Assembly (NCBI GenBank): GCA_030765065.1
Contig: CM060975.1
Location: 197,192,507 to 197,256,506 of the forward strand
Direction of reading: 5' to 3'
Source: Deroplatys truncata
Lineage: Eukaryota > Arthropoda > Insecta > Mantodea > Mantidae
Length of the DNA: 64,000 bases
Shown here: positions 24,215-35,028 of the stretch, piece by piece
Position numbering within the stretch: the first letter of the stretch is position 1
Layout of the letters: each line of letters starts with the position of its first letter
Notes under the pieces: model-generated
Databases searched by the model: none
What the model was told of the DNA's origin: nothing
What the model saw: the letters and a program-made list of their open reading frames with translations, nothing else
Made by a program: the position numbers and the translations under genes

Positions 24215-24607
24215 TATCAGACAGTGGTAGAAGTTGACGCAGTAATTTGTATCACAAATTATGTAAATGTCAGAGTGATTGTAGTGTGAATATGCATTGT
24301 TGTGTGACATTGATTTGAGATGTTTGTTGATTGTAATTATTGTCGAGAAGTAAGTTTATACGGCCTTACTGAAACTGACAATAATAGCGTGCAATAATGT
24401 AGCGAGGGGTGAGCTGTTTATCATTATTAGAGACGACCAAATGACGTAATATTGGCGCGTTTTTCTTAGGAATTTGCGGGAACATTTTTCCCTAGAGCAT
24501 GTGTGTTCATAATTTTCATTGGATATAAAAATAGACGCTAATGTTGGCGCGTTTTATTAACCAATAGCAGCTCAGTTATAATCTGTAGGCATATCGAGGT
24601 GTGGGAG

Positions 24608-24617
24608 TATAAAAAGG
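24608..24617 (+). promoter_or_regulatory. LTR TATA box
   Basis: TATAAAAAGG in the LTR. The predicted start is about 33-35 bp downstream, at the first CCAGTCC of the 38-bp repeat. Confidence 0.65.
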
Positions 24618-24637
24618 GCTAAGTCAGAGGCAGATTC

Positions 24638-24713
24638 CTCCAGTCCATCGGAAACATTTGTACATTACACGTCGGCTCCAGTCCATCGGAAACATTTGTG
24701 CATTACACGTCGC
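24638..24713 (+). repeat. Two 38-bp tandem units at the LTR transcript start
   Basis: Units 24638-24675 and 24676-24713 both begin CTCCAGTCCATCGGAAACAT and differ at only a few positions. They occupy the same place relative to TATA as the 36-bp units in the solo LTR at 42.5 kb. Confidence 0.9.
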
Positions 24714-25185
24714 TGACTTCAACAGAAACAGTCATGGTGAATACATAGCATAGTTTATCGATTCGCAGGTTACGCGTAGCAAAGTTATGAAAAATCTCAA
24801 GTGTCGTAAAGTTAATTACACAAAAAGTTGAAGTACGCGAATTAATAATGTGCAGTAAATAAGTTATTATAACAGTTTCAGTTTGGCGAGTGTCAAGATT
24901 AATATGTGAAAGTGCATAATGTGTTACGACAATAAAAGTATAAAACAAATTCTTTTATCAGTGTTATCTTTGGATAAAAACTCCTTTCCGTTTACACACC
25001 TGTATAAGATAAGTGCTTGACCGAGAGATCATAGCTAGCCGGAGGGCAGTGAACCCAAAATTAAATACAATAACAGGCGATCAGTAAAAGATAACACGAA
25101 GTGACCGCGACAAATTGTCTTTTATACATGCGGCAAATAAACAGTAGCATTCTTTTAAACTTAACAAAGAATACTGTCGCATAAT

Positions 25186-25205
25186 TGGCTACCACAACGT
25201 GGGGC
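25186..25205 (+). promoter_or_regulatory. Primer-binding-site-like sequence
   Basis: TGGCTACCACAACGTGGGGC, 4 bp after the LTR. It resembles the tRNA-Lys-type site TGGCGCCCAACGTGGGGC but with a 2-base insertion and substitutions. The same variant occurs in the array at 35-41.6 kb. Confidence 0.7.
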
Positions 25206-25640
25206 TCGACAAACAAATGAATAATATCACTTCAAAGTGCATTTTCGAATACACCTATTACGTCTTGTGATGTCGAAAGGAGTTTTTTACGATGAGAGAC
25301 AGTGAACGTTCACTTTGGTAAATCTCCGCATGGACATTAATGTGCACTGCAATGTACAAACTATCTAGTATTCACTTTACATATATGCAAAAACGTAATG
25401 TTCAATAACGCAGTAAAAACGCAGTGGTCATATGCAGTGGTCAATAACGCAGTGGTCATATATAGCACAGAAGACGCATCCTTTTGATACAACCTGTACG
25501 AGTATTGAAGGCACGCGCCCGTTGTTTACATCTGGACTCGGTCTCTCTCCTTCAACATAAACAGATTACAGTACAAGGTAAGTTAACCTTATAAAAACGG
25601 TCATTCTGATATGCCCCTTAGTAATCACTAATAATAAATA
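25206..25640 (+). other. Possible LTR-element leader remnant
   Basis: Sequence after the primer site. No Gag ORF. It includes short direct repeats of CAGTGGTCATAT near 25420-25460. The downstream limit of the retroelement is unclear. Confidence 0.35.
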
Positions 25641-25972
25641 GATGCTCGTTTTGGCCTGTTGCGAATATGTTACAACAGCAAGGCAGCAGCAAACTCCGTC
25701 TCTCTACGTCCACCCACACCCAGGCCATCCTAGGCAGAATGCAGTAGATAATAGGGGCGACACGTGGTCAATGAAGCAGTATGCCATCAAGATGCCGTTT
25801 AGTAAATACGGATTCCAGGACCTCAGCCGCCATTACTTCAGTAAAGTGGTCACTCTATTGGTCCCAAGACCCTGAGAGCATCCCATACCAGAATTCCCAA
25901 TAGGAGAATAAATTCCCATGTCGGTACCGTACATTGAATCTGTGTCCCTTTGCACCGCAGGCCACTAATAGT
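25641..25972 (-). mobile_element. SINE family E, minus orientation
   Basis: The reverse complement matches 51036-51345 along most of its length (shared blocks GGCGGCTGAGGTCCTGGAAT, GATGGCATACTGC and GACATGGGAATTTATTC). The head, at the right on the plus strand, abuts a TAA trinucleotide run. The B box is degenerate here (GATTCAATG). A 77-codon frame overlapping it is a shadow. Confidence 0.78.
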
Positions 25973-25974
25973 TA

Positions 25975-25975
25975 A

Positions 25976-26027
<52 letters not shown>
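25975..26027. repeat. (TAA)n microsatellite at SINE head
   Basis: About 17 TAA units directly next to the head of SINE family E. The other copy has an ATT run at the equivalent place. Confidence 0.95.
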
Positions 26028-26520
26028 GCTGGAAAATAATATTGCTTAAAACAAAATTAAGACAATAGAGCTCGATTCGGGCCAGGACTAAGAATTTCGG
26101 CCCGTGCGCTTGGAAGCTGACGAGTAGTATCGTATAGCATAGCGTCAAAGACACTGCTGACAATAGCGACCTTGTCTTATCCACTACTACAGCCGTGCTC
26201 ATTACGTTAGTGTCGGTGTCGCAAACGCTGCTTCTCCCTTCACTGCTGTAGTGGTGGACAAAACATAGCGGCCTTTGTACCTAGATGGGTTCCATTCCAC
26301 TCATAAATTTCTGACACCAATTAAAAGTAGCGTTGGTGCCAAACAATGCTAGACTTTAACAAGCGCGGTTGTCAGGCTTTTATATTTCGGCCGTGACTAA
26401 GTGGCCAAACATATCCCGAACATGACATCAAGGAGGTGTAATGCAATTATATTTTCATATTTTAAATAATAAACCCACCTAGGAAATTTATGCTTATCAG
26501 CTTGTGTTAACCAACAATAA
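26028..26520. other. Unassigned sequence
   Basis: No recognisable gene or repeat. GC content is moderately raised near 26080-26400. Confidence 0.35.
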
Positions 26521-26850
26521 TTATGGATCGATAGGCGAATGCTAAGGTGGGTTCCCCTTCCACCACGAATTTCCCGACCCCATCATTTCATTTCATCTGT
26601 TTCAGGGTTGAAGGACCAGGCGACGGCGTTCGGTGTATTGCGGCTCTTTGGAAAGGATCCTTCTTGGCGTTTGGCGGTTCTGCTGTGAGGCCCCCTTCAT
26701 GGGGATTACTAGGGTGCTGAAACCCCCGGACAGAATGAGGCTAAGTGGTGGACGTGCTCCATCTGGAATCTTTAAGGACCCCGTCCTTGCAAAGCACATC
26801 CTCCTCCGGATTTGATCGGTCTTCGGGTCTCTCCTCCCCATCCCTCCCTT
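26521..26850 (+). mobile_element. SINE family C, head-truncated
   Basis: Starts in the core (GATAGGCGAATGCTAAGG) and continues through CATCTGTTTCAGGGTTGAA, which is also found in the 11.7-kb copy, to CTCCTCCGGATTTG. The tRNA-like head is absent. Overlapping frames are not genes. Confidence 0.65.
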
Positions 26851-27485
26851 CGAGGGGTCGCTTTAGCAGCAAAAAGGGCCGTTATGGCCTACTGGCTCTG
26901 CTCCAGGTTTCTGAAAGTCCCTCTGTATGTGTACTTCTACTTATTCTCCATGAGGAGCTGATATGTAACTGTCAACTGCGTGCAGCTACTGGTTAACGGA
27001 ATATTTTCAATGTAGTAAGTTTATTGCAGTGATCTGAGCTCTAAATAATGTCTCGAAATACCCCGTAAAAGACACGTGAAGCGGCCTTAATAATGATTTG
27101 AATAATATTGTTTTTCAGGATCGTATATTTTCTACATCTTCTCGATGATATTTACACAGAAGGAAATTCAGAATTGCAACACATGAATTGTTTATACGGA
27201 AACCCACGTCTATCAACATAAATATGATGGCATTAGAGGTAGAGGCGATTCAACGGAGGACACATCGCGCGCTGCGACCTTCAAACACCTCTTGCGGCTA
27301 CCACCCTCCAGGAGGAAGGGATGAACTAAAGGAACCACAGTAGGCTAAAAGCTACAGAGACGCGCGAAAGTTCCTAACATATACAAGCTTGCAGACCCGT
27401 CCCACTGCTGGAACCGCCGAGAGAGGGCGATGTACGACCTACCAATCTATCAGTCCTCTGGTGTCCACGGGGTTTACTCTTTCCA
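26851..27485. other. Unassigned, partly GC-rich
   Basis: No recognisable gene. The 27230-27480 part is GC-rich and may belong to the adjacent minus-strand SINE or another old repeat. Confidence 0.35.
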
Positions 27486-27722
27486 ATATATATGCATCCA
27501 CGCCGTCCGTCCGGCACCGCCAAACGCCACAAAACCTAGAAGCACTCCGCAAAGATGAGAAGGAAACGGAATGAAATAAAAATTATGAAAAGGAAATCGC
27601 TGTAGAAAATAGACAGCCCCAGCATTCGCCTGCCAGCCCGGAGAAAACCATGGGTCAAAGTGAGCAGTCGGCGGGGATCGAGCCCGGGACCTCCCGAATG
27701 CGAGTTCCCACGTTACCACGGT
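27486..27722 (-). mobile_element. SINE family C, minus orientation
   Basis: On the minus strand: CCCGGGCTCGATCCCCGCCG (B box), then CCATGGTTTTCTCCGGGCTG and GGCAGGCGAATGCTGGGGCT, then GTTTGGCGGTGCCGGACGGA. This is the clearest tRNA-like head of this family, with an upstream GTGGTAACGTGGGAACTCGC segment. Confidence 0.82.
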
Positions 27723-28198
27723 ATGATGGCTGTACTAACATACAATATACTCTACGGCGGGAAGTAATATACATAATCATCATGATCCATCTCCAAGTCA
27801 GTTATTTTTGAAATACTGAATGCTTATTATCGTCCCTCTAAAATAGCTTGGATTGCATTTAGATGAAAACCTAACAAGGAAACATACATTATGACGAGAA
27901 GAAGCAAAACTAAAATTCCAGCAATTATATTGGTTATTGAACAAGCTTTCTTATCTGTCTCTCTACAACAAAATATTAATATACAAGATCATCATTAGAC
28001 CTATATGAACATGTGATATCCAAATTTTCGGAACTGCCAGTAACTCCAATATTGACATCCCACGAAGATTTTAATCTAGAATGCTTCGTTGTCTGGCAAG
28101 CGCACCATGGTACACAGAGCGCCAAAGAAAATCTTAGGTGAATTTTGTATCGTTTTCTGGAGTGTTTTGAGGCGTGTCCTTCACCTTACCTATAGCAG
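27723..28198. other. Unassigned; weak LINE resemblance
   Basis: No intact frame. The stretch at about 27890-28100 vaguely resembles RT C-terminal coding sequence (for example the TACAAGATCATCATTAGACC region), but I could not support it. Confidence 0.3.
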
Positions 28199-28487
28199 CC
28201 AAATAAACTGAGTTTTATTTATGGACGCTCTTTAACTACTATGGTTCTTAGCGTCCCATTCCAAATTGGGCGTGAAAGACCGGTAATTTTGCTCAGAGGC
28301 CTCTCTATCAGGCTTGAGGTTCTTTTACGTGCCGTAAATCTACGACACGGGACCCCCGGCTTTACTTCCCTACCAAAGGAAGCCATGCTACGGATTTTTA
28401 CGCCCGAAAAAATTCATCGCTCTCCGCCGGGTTTGAACCCGCGACCTTGAAAACTAGAGGCTAGCACAGTATCACTAGTCCAGGGAG
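28199..28487 (-). mobile_element. SINE family D, minus orientation
   Basis: The reverse complement matches 63134-63390: B box GGGTTCAAACCCGG near 28430, then GTAGATTTACGGCACGTAAA and GGTCTTTCACGCCCAA, ending in a GTTTATTT-type tail. Both copies have the same order of blocks. Confidence 0.82.
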
Positions 28488-29118
28488 GATGACACCTATC
28501 GCAGAGCGTGGTGGTTTGATAACACAGCAATAAGGGGGGAAATTGGGGAGGTTGATGCCTTTGCTTTTTCTGGTGTTATTGAAACCAAAACATGGTTATT
28601 GTTTCAGAACCAGTCATGTCGTATAGAAGCGACATTACTCGTGGACGTATCGTGGGAGGCTGGTCGCACTGTTACGGCAATTGCAACGGCAGTGCATAAA
28701 GGTGTTTTATAGTAAATTACTGCATAAAAATATTCCAGGAAAGTGGGGAAGACGGTCTACATACTCGCCAGATTGTGGGCACTCTCCATAAAGCATCTGC
28801 AGATGATAATATTTGTTTATTAAATTGCAAATTATTCTTTTGTTATAATTGACTGAAGATGTTTAGAAACTAGAGAAAAATATGTATGTGTATATGGTTT
28901 AGCGAATATGACATACTTATTACGGCAATAAAAGTGGGTTATATTTTTTTCTATAATTCTGTTTTATTCCTATGATTAGCATTATGTTAGTAAAGTATAT
29001 TAACCAATTATAGTTTAAATTAAAGGGAAAACATGCTGCTTTATTTATTTATTATTTAGTTATGTTTGCTTCTATGCAGCGACAAGCATCGATATCACTA
29101 TGAGAATGCAGTTCTGAC
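28488..29118. other. Unassigned sequence
   Basis: AT-rich towards the right. No recognisable feature. Confidence 0.4.
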
Positions 29119-29257
29119 TTTTACTTTCTCTACTACGTATTGTAAGTAGGGGAAGTATTGTATTCCACCCAAAAATTCGATACCGAGGTTTCACCGGAAA
29201 TATATGTTTTGAGACCCGCTGAATCCAAAAAAAGAAATCCACGTTTTTGGAAACGTG

Positions 29258-29319
<62 letters not shown>

Positions 29320-29972
29320 TGGGAACATCATAACTCAGAAACGAACAGTCGGATAAACACCAAACTTGGTATTTAGGTTCAGTATTTTCCAGAGATATGA
29401 CACGAAGGTTTTTAAGCAAATCCCCCCACCCCAGATTACCCTTTACATGGAACATTTTTCGAAAATCTTGTTTAAGATATTTTCATGACAAATGAAATGT
29501 ATATCTCCAATTTTCTGGGAATGTCTCCAAAAGTCTTCTTAATTGAGGACGAATTTTGCATAACTGGTATACCATGAGAGATAGACAAAATTTTACTGCA
29601 CAAAAATGTAGATCGCGTTAAAATACACAATTTATGTCATATATCGTACATTTTTTATTGTTGAGCGAACCATTTTCGAGATATTGCTTGTTATTCCCTT
29701 AAATTTTCCAATACTTTTTCTCAAATGGGAATTCGTTATTAATTTTTTTTATGTCCTGGACATACAAATAGAATGGAATACGCCACATAGCAACCAGCTC
29801 TTAAAAGATTTGGCTATCACTTAAAGCCTGCCATATTCCCCTTGCACCTACAAGAAAATTAGCAATAAGATTAACATCTCGATTAACATGAAGCATATGA
29901 AGAATAAGCGTTTGTAAAAAATAGTTTGTACAGGAGTAGAGAAAGTGATGTGAGCGTAGCACATAAGATTTT
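29119..29972 (+). repeat. Dispersed repeat family A, full length
   Basis: Begins TTTTACTTTCTCTACTACGT, ends AGGAGTAGAGAAAGTGATGT plus GAGCGTAGCACATAAG. Contains a long pure TG run at 29261-29318. The 127-codon minus frame is repeat-derived. Confidence 0.9.
29261..29318. repeat. (TG)n microsatellite inside family A
   Basis: About 28 TG units. This is the longest expansion of the family A TG core in the window. Confidence 0.97.
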
Positions 29973-30375
29973 TTTATAAAGTGCTGCCTTGCTATGTATT
30001 TAATGAATACCATCCAAGCTTTAATTTGCGCCCCCTGAACATCTTCTCACACTACACATTCAACATTTTGTTAACCTGGGCGCTCATCAAGTTTTCCCCT
30101 TAGCTTTAACCCCTTCAAAGTCGTGTCCTGCACTAGCCGATAAGGTATGGCTACCAATCATGATAGGAGTCTGTATGAACAAACTGAATGCAGTCACTCT
30201 ACCTCTTTCTCTTTTAGCCAATACGATCGAGAGCGTTTCTACGCCATTTTGTAACCTTTGTTGTGGTTATTGGTGTAACTATTTAGCAGGAGTGGAGCAC
30301 CCTTGCACTGTGGCCTAAAACAGCCAATGAAATGACCATGGCTTCACGAGGCCACGTACAACGATAAATAATTCT
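29973..30375. other. Unassigned sequence
   Basis: No feature supported. It may include the upstream, more decayed part of the LINE fragment that follows. Confidence 0.35.
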
Positions 30376-30570
30376 TTGGCGCTCTTTGTACGTCTCCAAA
30401 CCACGCTACATAATGATCTTCACATCTCTACAATAAATGAAGAAATCACATCCCATAGTCTTCGGTATCAGCAGCGCTTAGGTAACCATCGAACTCTTGC
30501 CATCAGTCTACCAGACAACAGTATCCAATTGTCCGTGTACAGCGCTATAACATTTTGGACTTAAGGTTTC
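30376..30570 (+). pseudogene. LINE ORF2 3'-end fragment (Jockey-like)
   Basis: The frame begins FVRLQTTLHNDLHISTINEE and continues ITSHSLRYQQRLGNHRTLAIS then LPDNS. This is the characteristic C-terminal tail after the RT of Jockey-type elements ('LH.DL.I...NEEI...S..Y..RL..H.N.LA..L.D.'). No RT catalytic part remains. It is a small 5'-truncated copy and its 3' end is not defined. Confidence 0.75.
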
Positions 30571-31434
30571 CCTTTAGTTACCTTTAGTGTTCCAGGCATT
30601 ATTTGTAACCGATTTAGTAAATGTTCTGATAAGAGCAGATTGTAAATCTGCAGTTAATTTAATTAAAAAAAATATTTTCAAACAACCCAGGCAATTCTGG
30701 CTCATATTTGTGCAGGTACACAACCGCATCTTCCTGTGTGACAATTGTACAACCAAATGAGTTGAATTGAACAGTTATTTATTGCTTTCCTTAAAGTTAA
30801 TACTACATTATACTACCACGCTCTTGATTTTCTTCCGAAAATTCTATAAACTTCATACAATATATATTCCAACAAATTGGTAGTATATATATATATATAT
30901 ATATAAGTTCCAGCGTGGTGTTAATACTCCCACCACCTGACACTTCTTAGGTTCATAGTTATCACAAAACAATTGCTAGCCTATTATATACTTCCATTAT
31001 AATTATCCAGTACTCACGTTTACTTCATCTACTTTCATGAATGCTGCAACGTTATGTATCTCTCTGCTAACCGTCTCCTCTGACTGAGGCCATTCAAGAA
31101 ATGTCTGCGACAGTCTTTTGAAATTTACGACTTATGATTCACCTTCTCCCTGCACAGCTTAATGACGAAGCACTTTCGAGAAATTAAACTTTTATTTCCG
31201 CAGTAAAAAAGACAGATAAGGCAATACTGTTATATCAGTATTTCTTATGACGATGGCACATTGCCTGCTCTTCAGCACGTTTCGCAGGTTACATTATTCA
31301 CTTTATTTATCGTCACCAAAATGGGTGTTGAATTTCCTGCCTATCCCGACGGTGTTTGTAAATGCTTGGGTACACATGATGCGATGATTCGGCTAGATAG
31401 ATGACCTCAGTTGCATAGTGTCTTCCTACATCAG
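30571..31434. other. Unassigned; (TA)n at 30883-30905
   Basis: AT-rich sequence with a TA microsatellite of about 11 units. Nothing else recognised. Confidence 0.45.
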
Positions 31435-31720
31435 CCACTTTATCTTCGCCACCAAAGTGCGTATTTTATTCCACCCAAAAACTCGTCATTGAGATCTCAC
31501 CGGAAATAAACGTTCTGATGTCCACTGAATCGTTTAAAAAAAAATCCGCATGTTGATCTATATTTGTCACATAATTCTAAAGTCAAGAAAAGGTTTTGTG
31601 TTTGTTTGCAAACAGCATAAACGAAGAAAAAGTTTATGTGTTTCATTCACATTAGTTTCTCTTACCTCTATCGTTTATTAGTTGGTATATAAACTAAGCG
31701 AGTTGGCTTAGGCAGTAGTG
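31435..31720 (+). repeat. Dispersed repeat family A, fragments
   Basis: A left-part fragment (TTCCACCCAAAAACTCGTCA, near 31470) is followed by an inverted right-end fragment (TTTATGTGTTTCATTCACAT near 31637). The middle is missing. Confidence 0.65.
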
Positions 31721-32821
31721 TATCTCACAATTTTATTTTCATTGCACGTGGTCCAGAGAGCCTAAAAACATGGGCAAAACCTCTTTTTCCTACTACAAGT
31801 TACATCCATCGAGGTACAAGAATTATTTAAGACACAAATTATTAAGACATGAAGAAGTTTTTATTTATATATTATATTTATACTTGATACACATATTTTC
31901 AGCACCATCTAATGGTTGGGGTACGACATTCAGTAGAAAGAAGCATATTGGCGATTATTTCTTTCTTATACGTTTCTGATCCATTGACTCTCTGAGGACA
32001 TCTTTGGGTCGTTTGAGACTAGTAGCCTTATAGTATCTTCTCTTGAGGATTTTCGAGAATAAGGCTCTCGGTACTCCTTTGTATCTCGCTTCTTGAGCAT
32101 CGAAAGTAATTTATTTTCGAGAAAACGAGCCCCCTCCCAAAAAAAAAACCTCGAGAAATTTGCATTTAGTGATTCTAAAAGAGGAGGGATTAACTACTTT
32201 TGAGAAAAGAAATCTCAGCGACATACCATAGAAATAAAATTAAAACTATTACAAACTAAAAAGAGTATATGAAAATGTTTGCTAAAAAGCCACTTGCATT
32301 CAATAATTTAAGCTTATAGGAGAGTAAACTGAAACTAAAACAAAAAGTACATCAACGATATTGAGTCTTGGAACTTCACAGTCTTTGACTTGAAACACAT
32401 AGATACATATGGTGCCCGATCAGCCTGTCGCTTTTGACGTATTCGCCGGACTGAACAATGTAAATTTTAAAATTAACATGGTAGGTTGAAGTACTCACTT
32501 ATTCTTGGAATGTTTGCTCATTATTCGTCTATTAAGGTTTTATTTGTGGGTTTTGACCAGTTTTCAATGTCTCTGGATCACCGTGATGAGTTTCTTTCTG
32601 CCAGGTAAATCCGAATTGGATATTGCAACACCACGAGGCAAATTTTCTCGTACATCTAAGGATTAAAGTAATAAACCAGGCGATCACGAATAAAAAAGCG
32701 ACTACACAACTAAGGCCAACTGTCCGGCAGAAGATTGACAGTGTTCCAACAAGTACACAGAGCACCATTGCATCATTCCAAAAGTCCACATTCTAACTAC
32801 AACAAAAACATCCAAAGTGTT
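31721..32821. other. Unassigned sequence
   Basis: The stretch at 32697-32731 shares ACAACTAAGGCCAACTGTCC with 1.45 kb. An 85-codon hydrophobic minus frame (32532-32789) overlaps that shared piece and is not called a gene. Confidence 0.35.
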
Positions 32822-33504
32822 ACAATCGTATGACTTTCTCTACCCACAGCAGTTAATTTTCATATCTATTTTACAAAAAGATTTATACCTTGTACCTATA
32901 TATTTCCTGTCGTTCATGATAAATGTTGGCAGAAATGGTCTCAATAGATATTTTGTAACAGGTACACAAGAGATACAGAAAGTGGCTACAACAATCGGCT
33001 CTTTTGTATATGGCCGCTTTGTTAACTAATTCTTCCTACAGAGTTCAGGAGAAATAAAAGAACGACACTTGAAAGAATACTGTTTAAAATACTGTAAAAT
33101 TCAAAAGAAGAACAGCGTATATTTTCGAGATGAATGATACGAAAAAACTTGACACACAAGTTGTTTATTTTAACGAGCTCTGCATTTTTCTGAGTAAGCT
33201 TTTGTCTACCTCACGTGGTTTCCGAGTTGTGTTATAAGCAATAAGAATGAACGAGAATAAAGACTTCATGGACTATTCTCAGAAAATTCAAGATGTGCAT
33301 TTCATTTGTCACATATTTTATGTCTCAAACATATACCAACCATTTTCATAAAAAAAAGTAGTTTAATCATTTTTTGAGAAAATAAGCAAACATTTCCATG
33401 TAAAAGATATTTAGGGGTGGAAATTTTCTTGAAATTTTTCAGTTGGGATGCTTAAACGGTGTCTGGATAAACAATTTGTTGTTTATCCGACTTTGCTTTT
33501 TACT
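32822..33504 (-). repeat. Dispersed repeat family A, diverged
   Basis: Starts near ATGACTTTCTCTACCCACAG and continues with the minus-strand family blocks, including TTCTCAGAAAATTCAAGATG near 33280. It ends where the next copy begins in the opposite orientation. Confidence 0.7.
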
Positions 33505-34245
33505 TTCCCTACCACGTACGTGTTAGGTAGAGAAGGTATTGCATTCCACCCAAAAATTCAGTACCGAGATTTCACCGGAAATATTTGTTTTGAACCCCCC
33601 TGAATAAACAAAAATAGCATTTTTGAAAAAAGGTCCTTGTGTGTGTCTGTGAACAGTATAACTCAAAACAGTATAACTCGGATAAACACCAAACTTGGTA
33701 TTTAAGTTCAGTACCTTCCAAAAGATGCGACACGAAATTTTTTCAAGAAAATTCCCCACCCAAACTACAATTTACATGGAGTATATTTAGAAGTTTTTGA
33801 TTTTCTGAAAAATGGTGATAACGATTTTTATTAAAATACCATATAATAAAGATATTTATATGAGAAATAAAATGTATACCTTTAACTTTCTGGGAAAAGT
33901 CCTGCTAAACGTTAAGCTATAGATGAAACGTTACACAAGACTAGATCTCTTTAAAACACACAATTTATTTTAAATAACTTTCTTCTGACACCAGCCATTT
34001 CCATAACTAATGGTTCGAATTGTTCAATACTTAAACATTCTTTTCAAGTCCTGTCGATTTTCAGTTGTTTCTCGCGCTTGCATGAAATGAGTATGGAATT
34101 TTAAGGGCAGCGTATCAGCGCCCAGATCTAAATCATTTGACTATCGCTATTCCCTTTGTATTTATAACGAAATGTGTAATAGAACTATTCCGGAAATTGT
34201 ATTTCGATTAAAATTAAGTAGATAGGAAAATAAACTTAGGAACAG
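33505..34245 (+). repeat. Dispersed repeat family A
   Basis: Begins TTTTTACTTTCCCTACCACG. The blocks ATTTCACCGGAAATA and CACCAAACTTGGTATTTAAG are clear. The right end is degraded near 34240. Confidence 0.82.
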
Positions 34246-35028
34246 TTTAAGTGAAATCACTTTGTAGGTTTCCCGGGATACTTGAAATAAACGAGAGGGT
34301 ATAATGCACGCACGAGCGTCTCGCCATGATAGTTCAAGCAACAAGTGCATTGGTACGTAGAGCCAAAGATCCGTGGCTCGAGTCCCGCCCGTAGCATTGA
34401 AATATTCAAATCTGATATAACCTATCATCTTATCAAGAACACACTGCTAGTGTGAAACAACAAATGTCAAACATTTTATCTTGCTTTTATAATCCTTTTT
34501 TCTTTCAAACCTTGTTTATCGTGTTTGATCTCACCAAATATGAAGTTCAAGTATAATAAGTATTGATATGAGGCCATATCTGTCTGCACATTTCAAATTT
34601 CTTTAAATCAGCAACAAATAGTAGTTTACATGGAATTTCCTTTGAAAATATACTATCTTTGTTGACTGCCTTCCAAACAATTCTCCAGATTTCAGAACAT
34701 CAAAAAATTATGACTGTTCAATTTTGTAAAAAAGAATAATCGAAATTATTGTAACAAATAAGAGCACAAGTTACTGCGAAACACACTTGATTTGTAACTT
34801 AGGCACTCAGAGTAGTACAAACATTACACTTGAGTCACTTTTGCCAATCACTTGGACACAACACAACTGATCCGCCGAATCATAACTCACAACTGAACTG
34901 CTGAGTCTTAATTGCCACTGTCCACTTTCACAGTCCACTTTTTACTTCGTAACTTTTTGACTAACTGCCACATGGGCAGGAGCATCCCCTTTATATAGCT
35001 CGCACACAAAGCGGAATATACTAGAAAG
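34246..35028. other. Unassigned, with promoter-like motif
   Basis: The minus strand carries CTATATAAAGG at about 34989-34999, with a GGCAGTTAGTC initiator-like element about 30 bp downstream, near 34965. This could be a Pol II promoter of a gene or an older LTR on the minus strand. A tRNA-like GGCTCGAGTCCC occurs near 34375. Neither is proven. Confidence 0.35.

Larger units (their letters stand above)
24235..25181 (+). mobile_element. LTR of a retrotransposon related to the 35-41.8 kb array
   Basis: Reads TGACGCAG...TCGCA, 947 bp, so it has TG/CA ends. It is colinear in reverse complement with the LTRs at 35-36 and 38.3-39.3 kb: same GGCGCGTTTTATTA block, same CAGTAATTTGTATCACAAAT start and same CTAGCCGGAG block. 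TATA box at 24608, poly(A) signal AATAAA at 24931-24936, and a 38-bp tandem duplication between them. A primer-binding-like site follows 4 bp after the end. An AGTGGTAGAAG stretch immediately before its start could be a polypurine tract, which would mean internal sequence lay on both sides. Confidence 0.8.

Noticed and set aside
25641..25875. 77-codon frame and the matching one at 51098-51331 as a conserved small protein
   Set aside because: Both lie in inverted copies of one SINE. The frames are on different strands of the element, so the protein is not conserved.
29072..29455. 127-codon frame with a His-Thr run, and similar frames at 10544-10909 and 44912-45281
   Set aside because: They are translations of the dispersed repeat with its TG microsatellite. 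The recurrence is due to the repeat, not a protein family.
32532..32789. 85-codon hydrophobic minus-strand frame, possible membrane peptide
   Set aside because: No family recognised, and part of it overlaps sequence shared with a SINE-like region at 1.45 kb. Composition alone does not support a gene.
34310..34400. tRNA-like GGCTCGAGTCCC stretch
   Set aside because: A B-box-like match but no cloverleaf and no second copy in the window. Too weak to call a SINE or tRNA.
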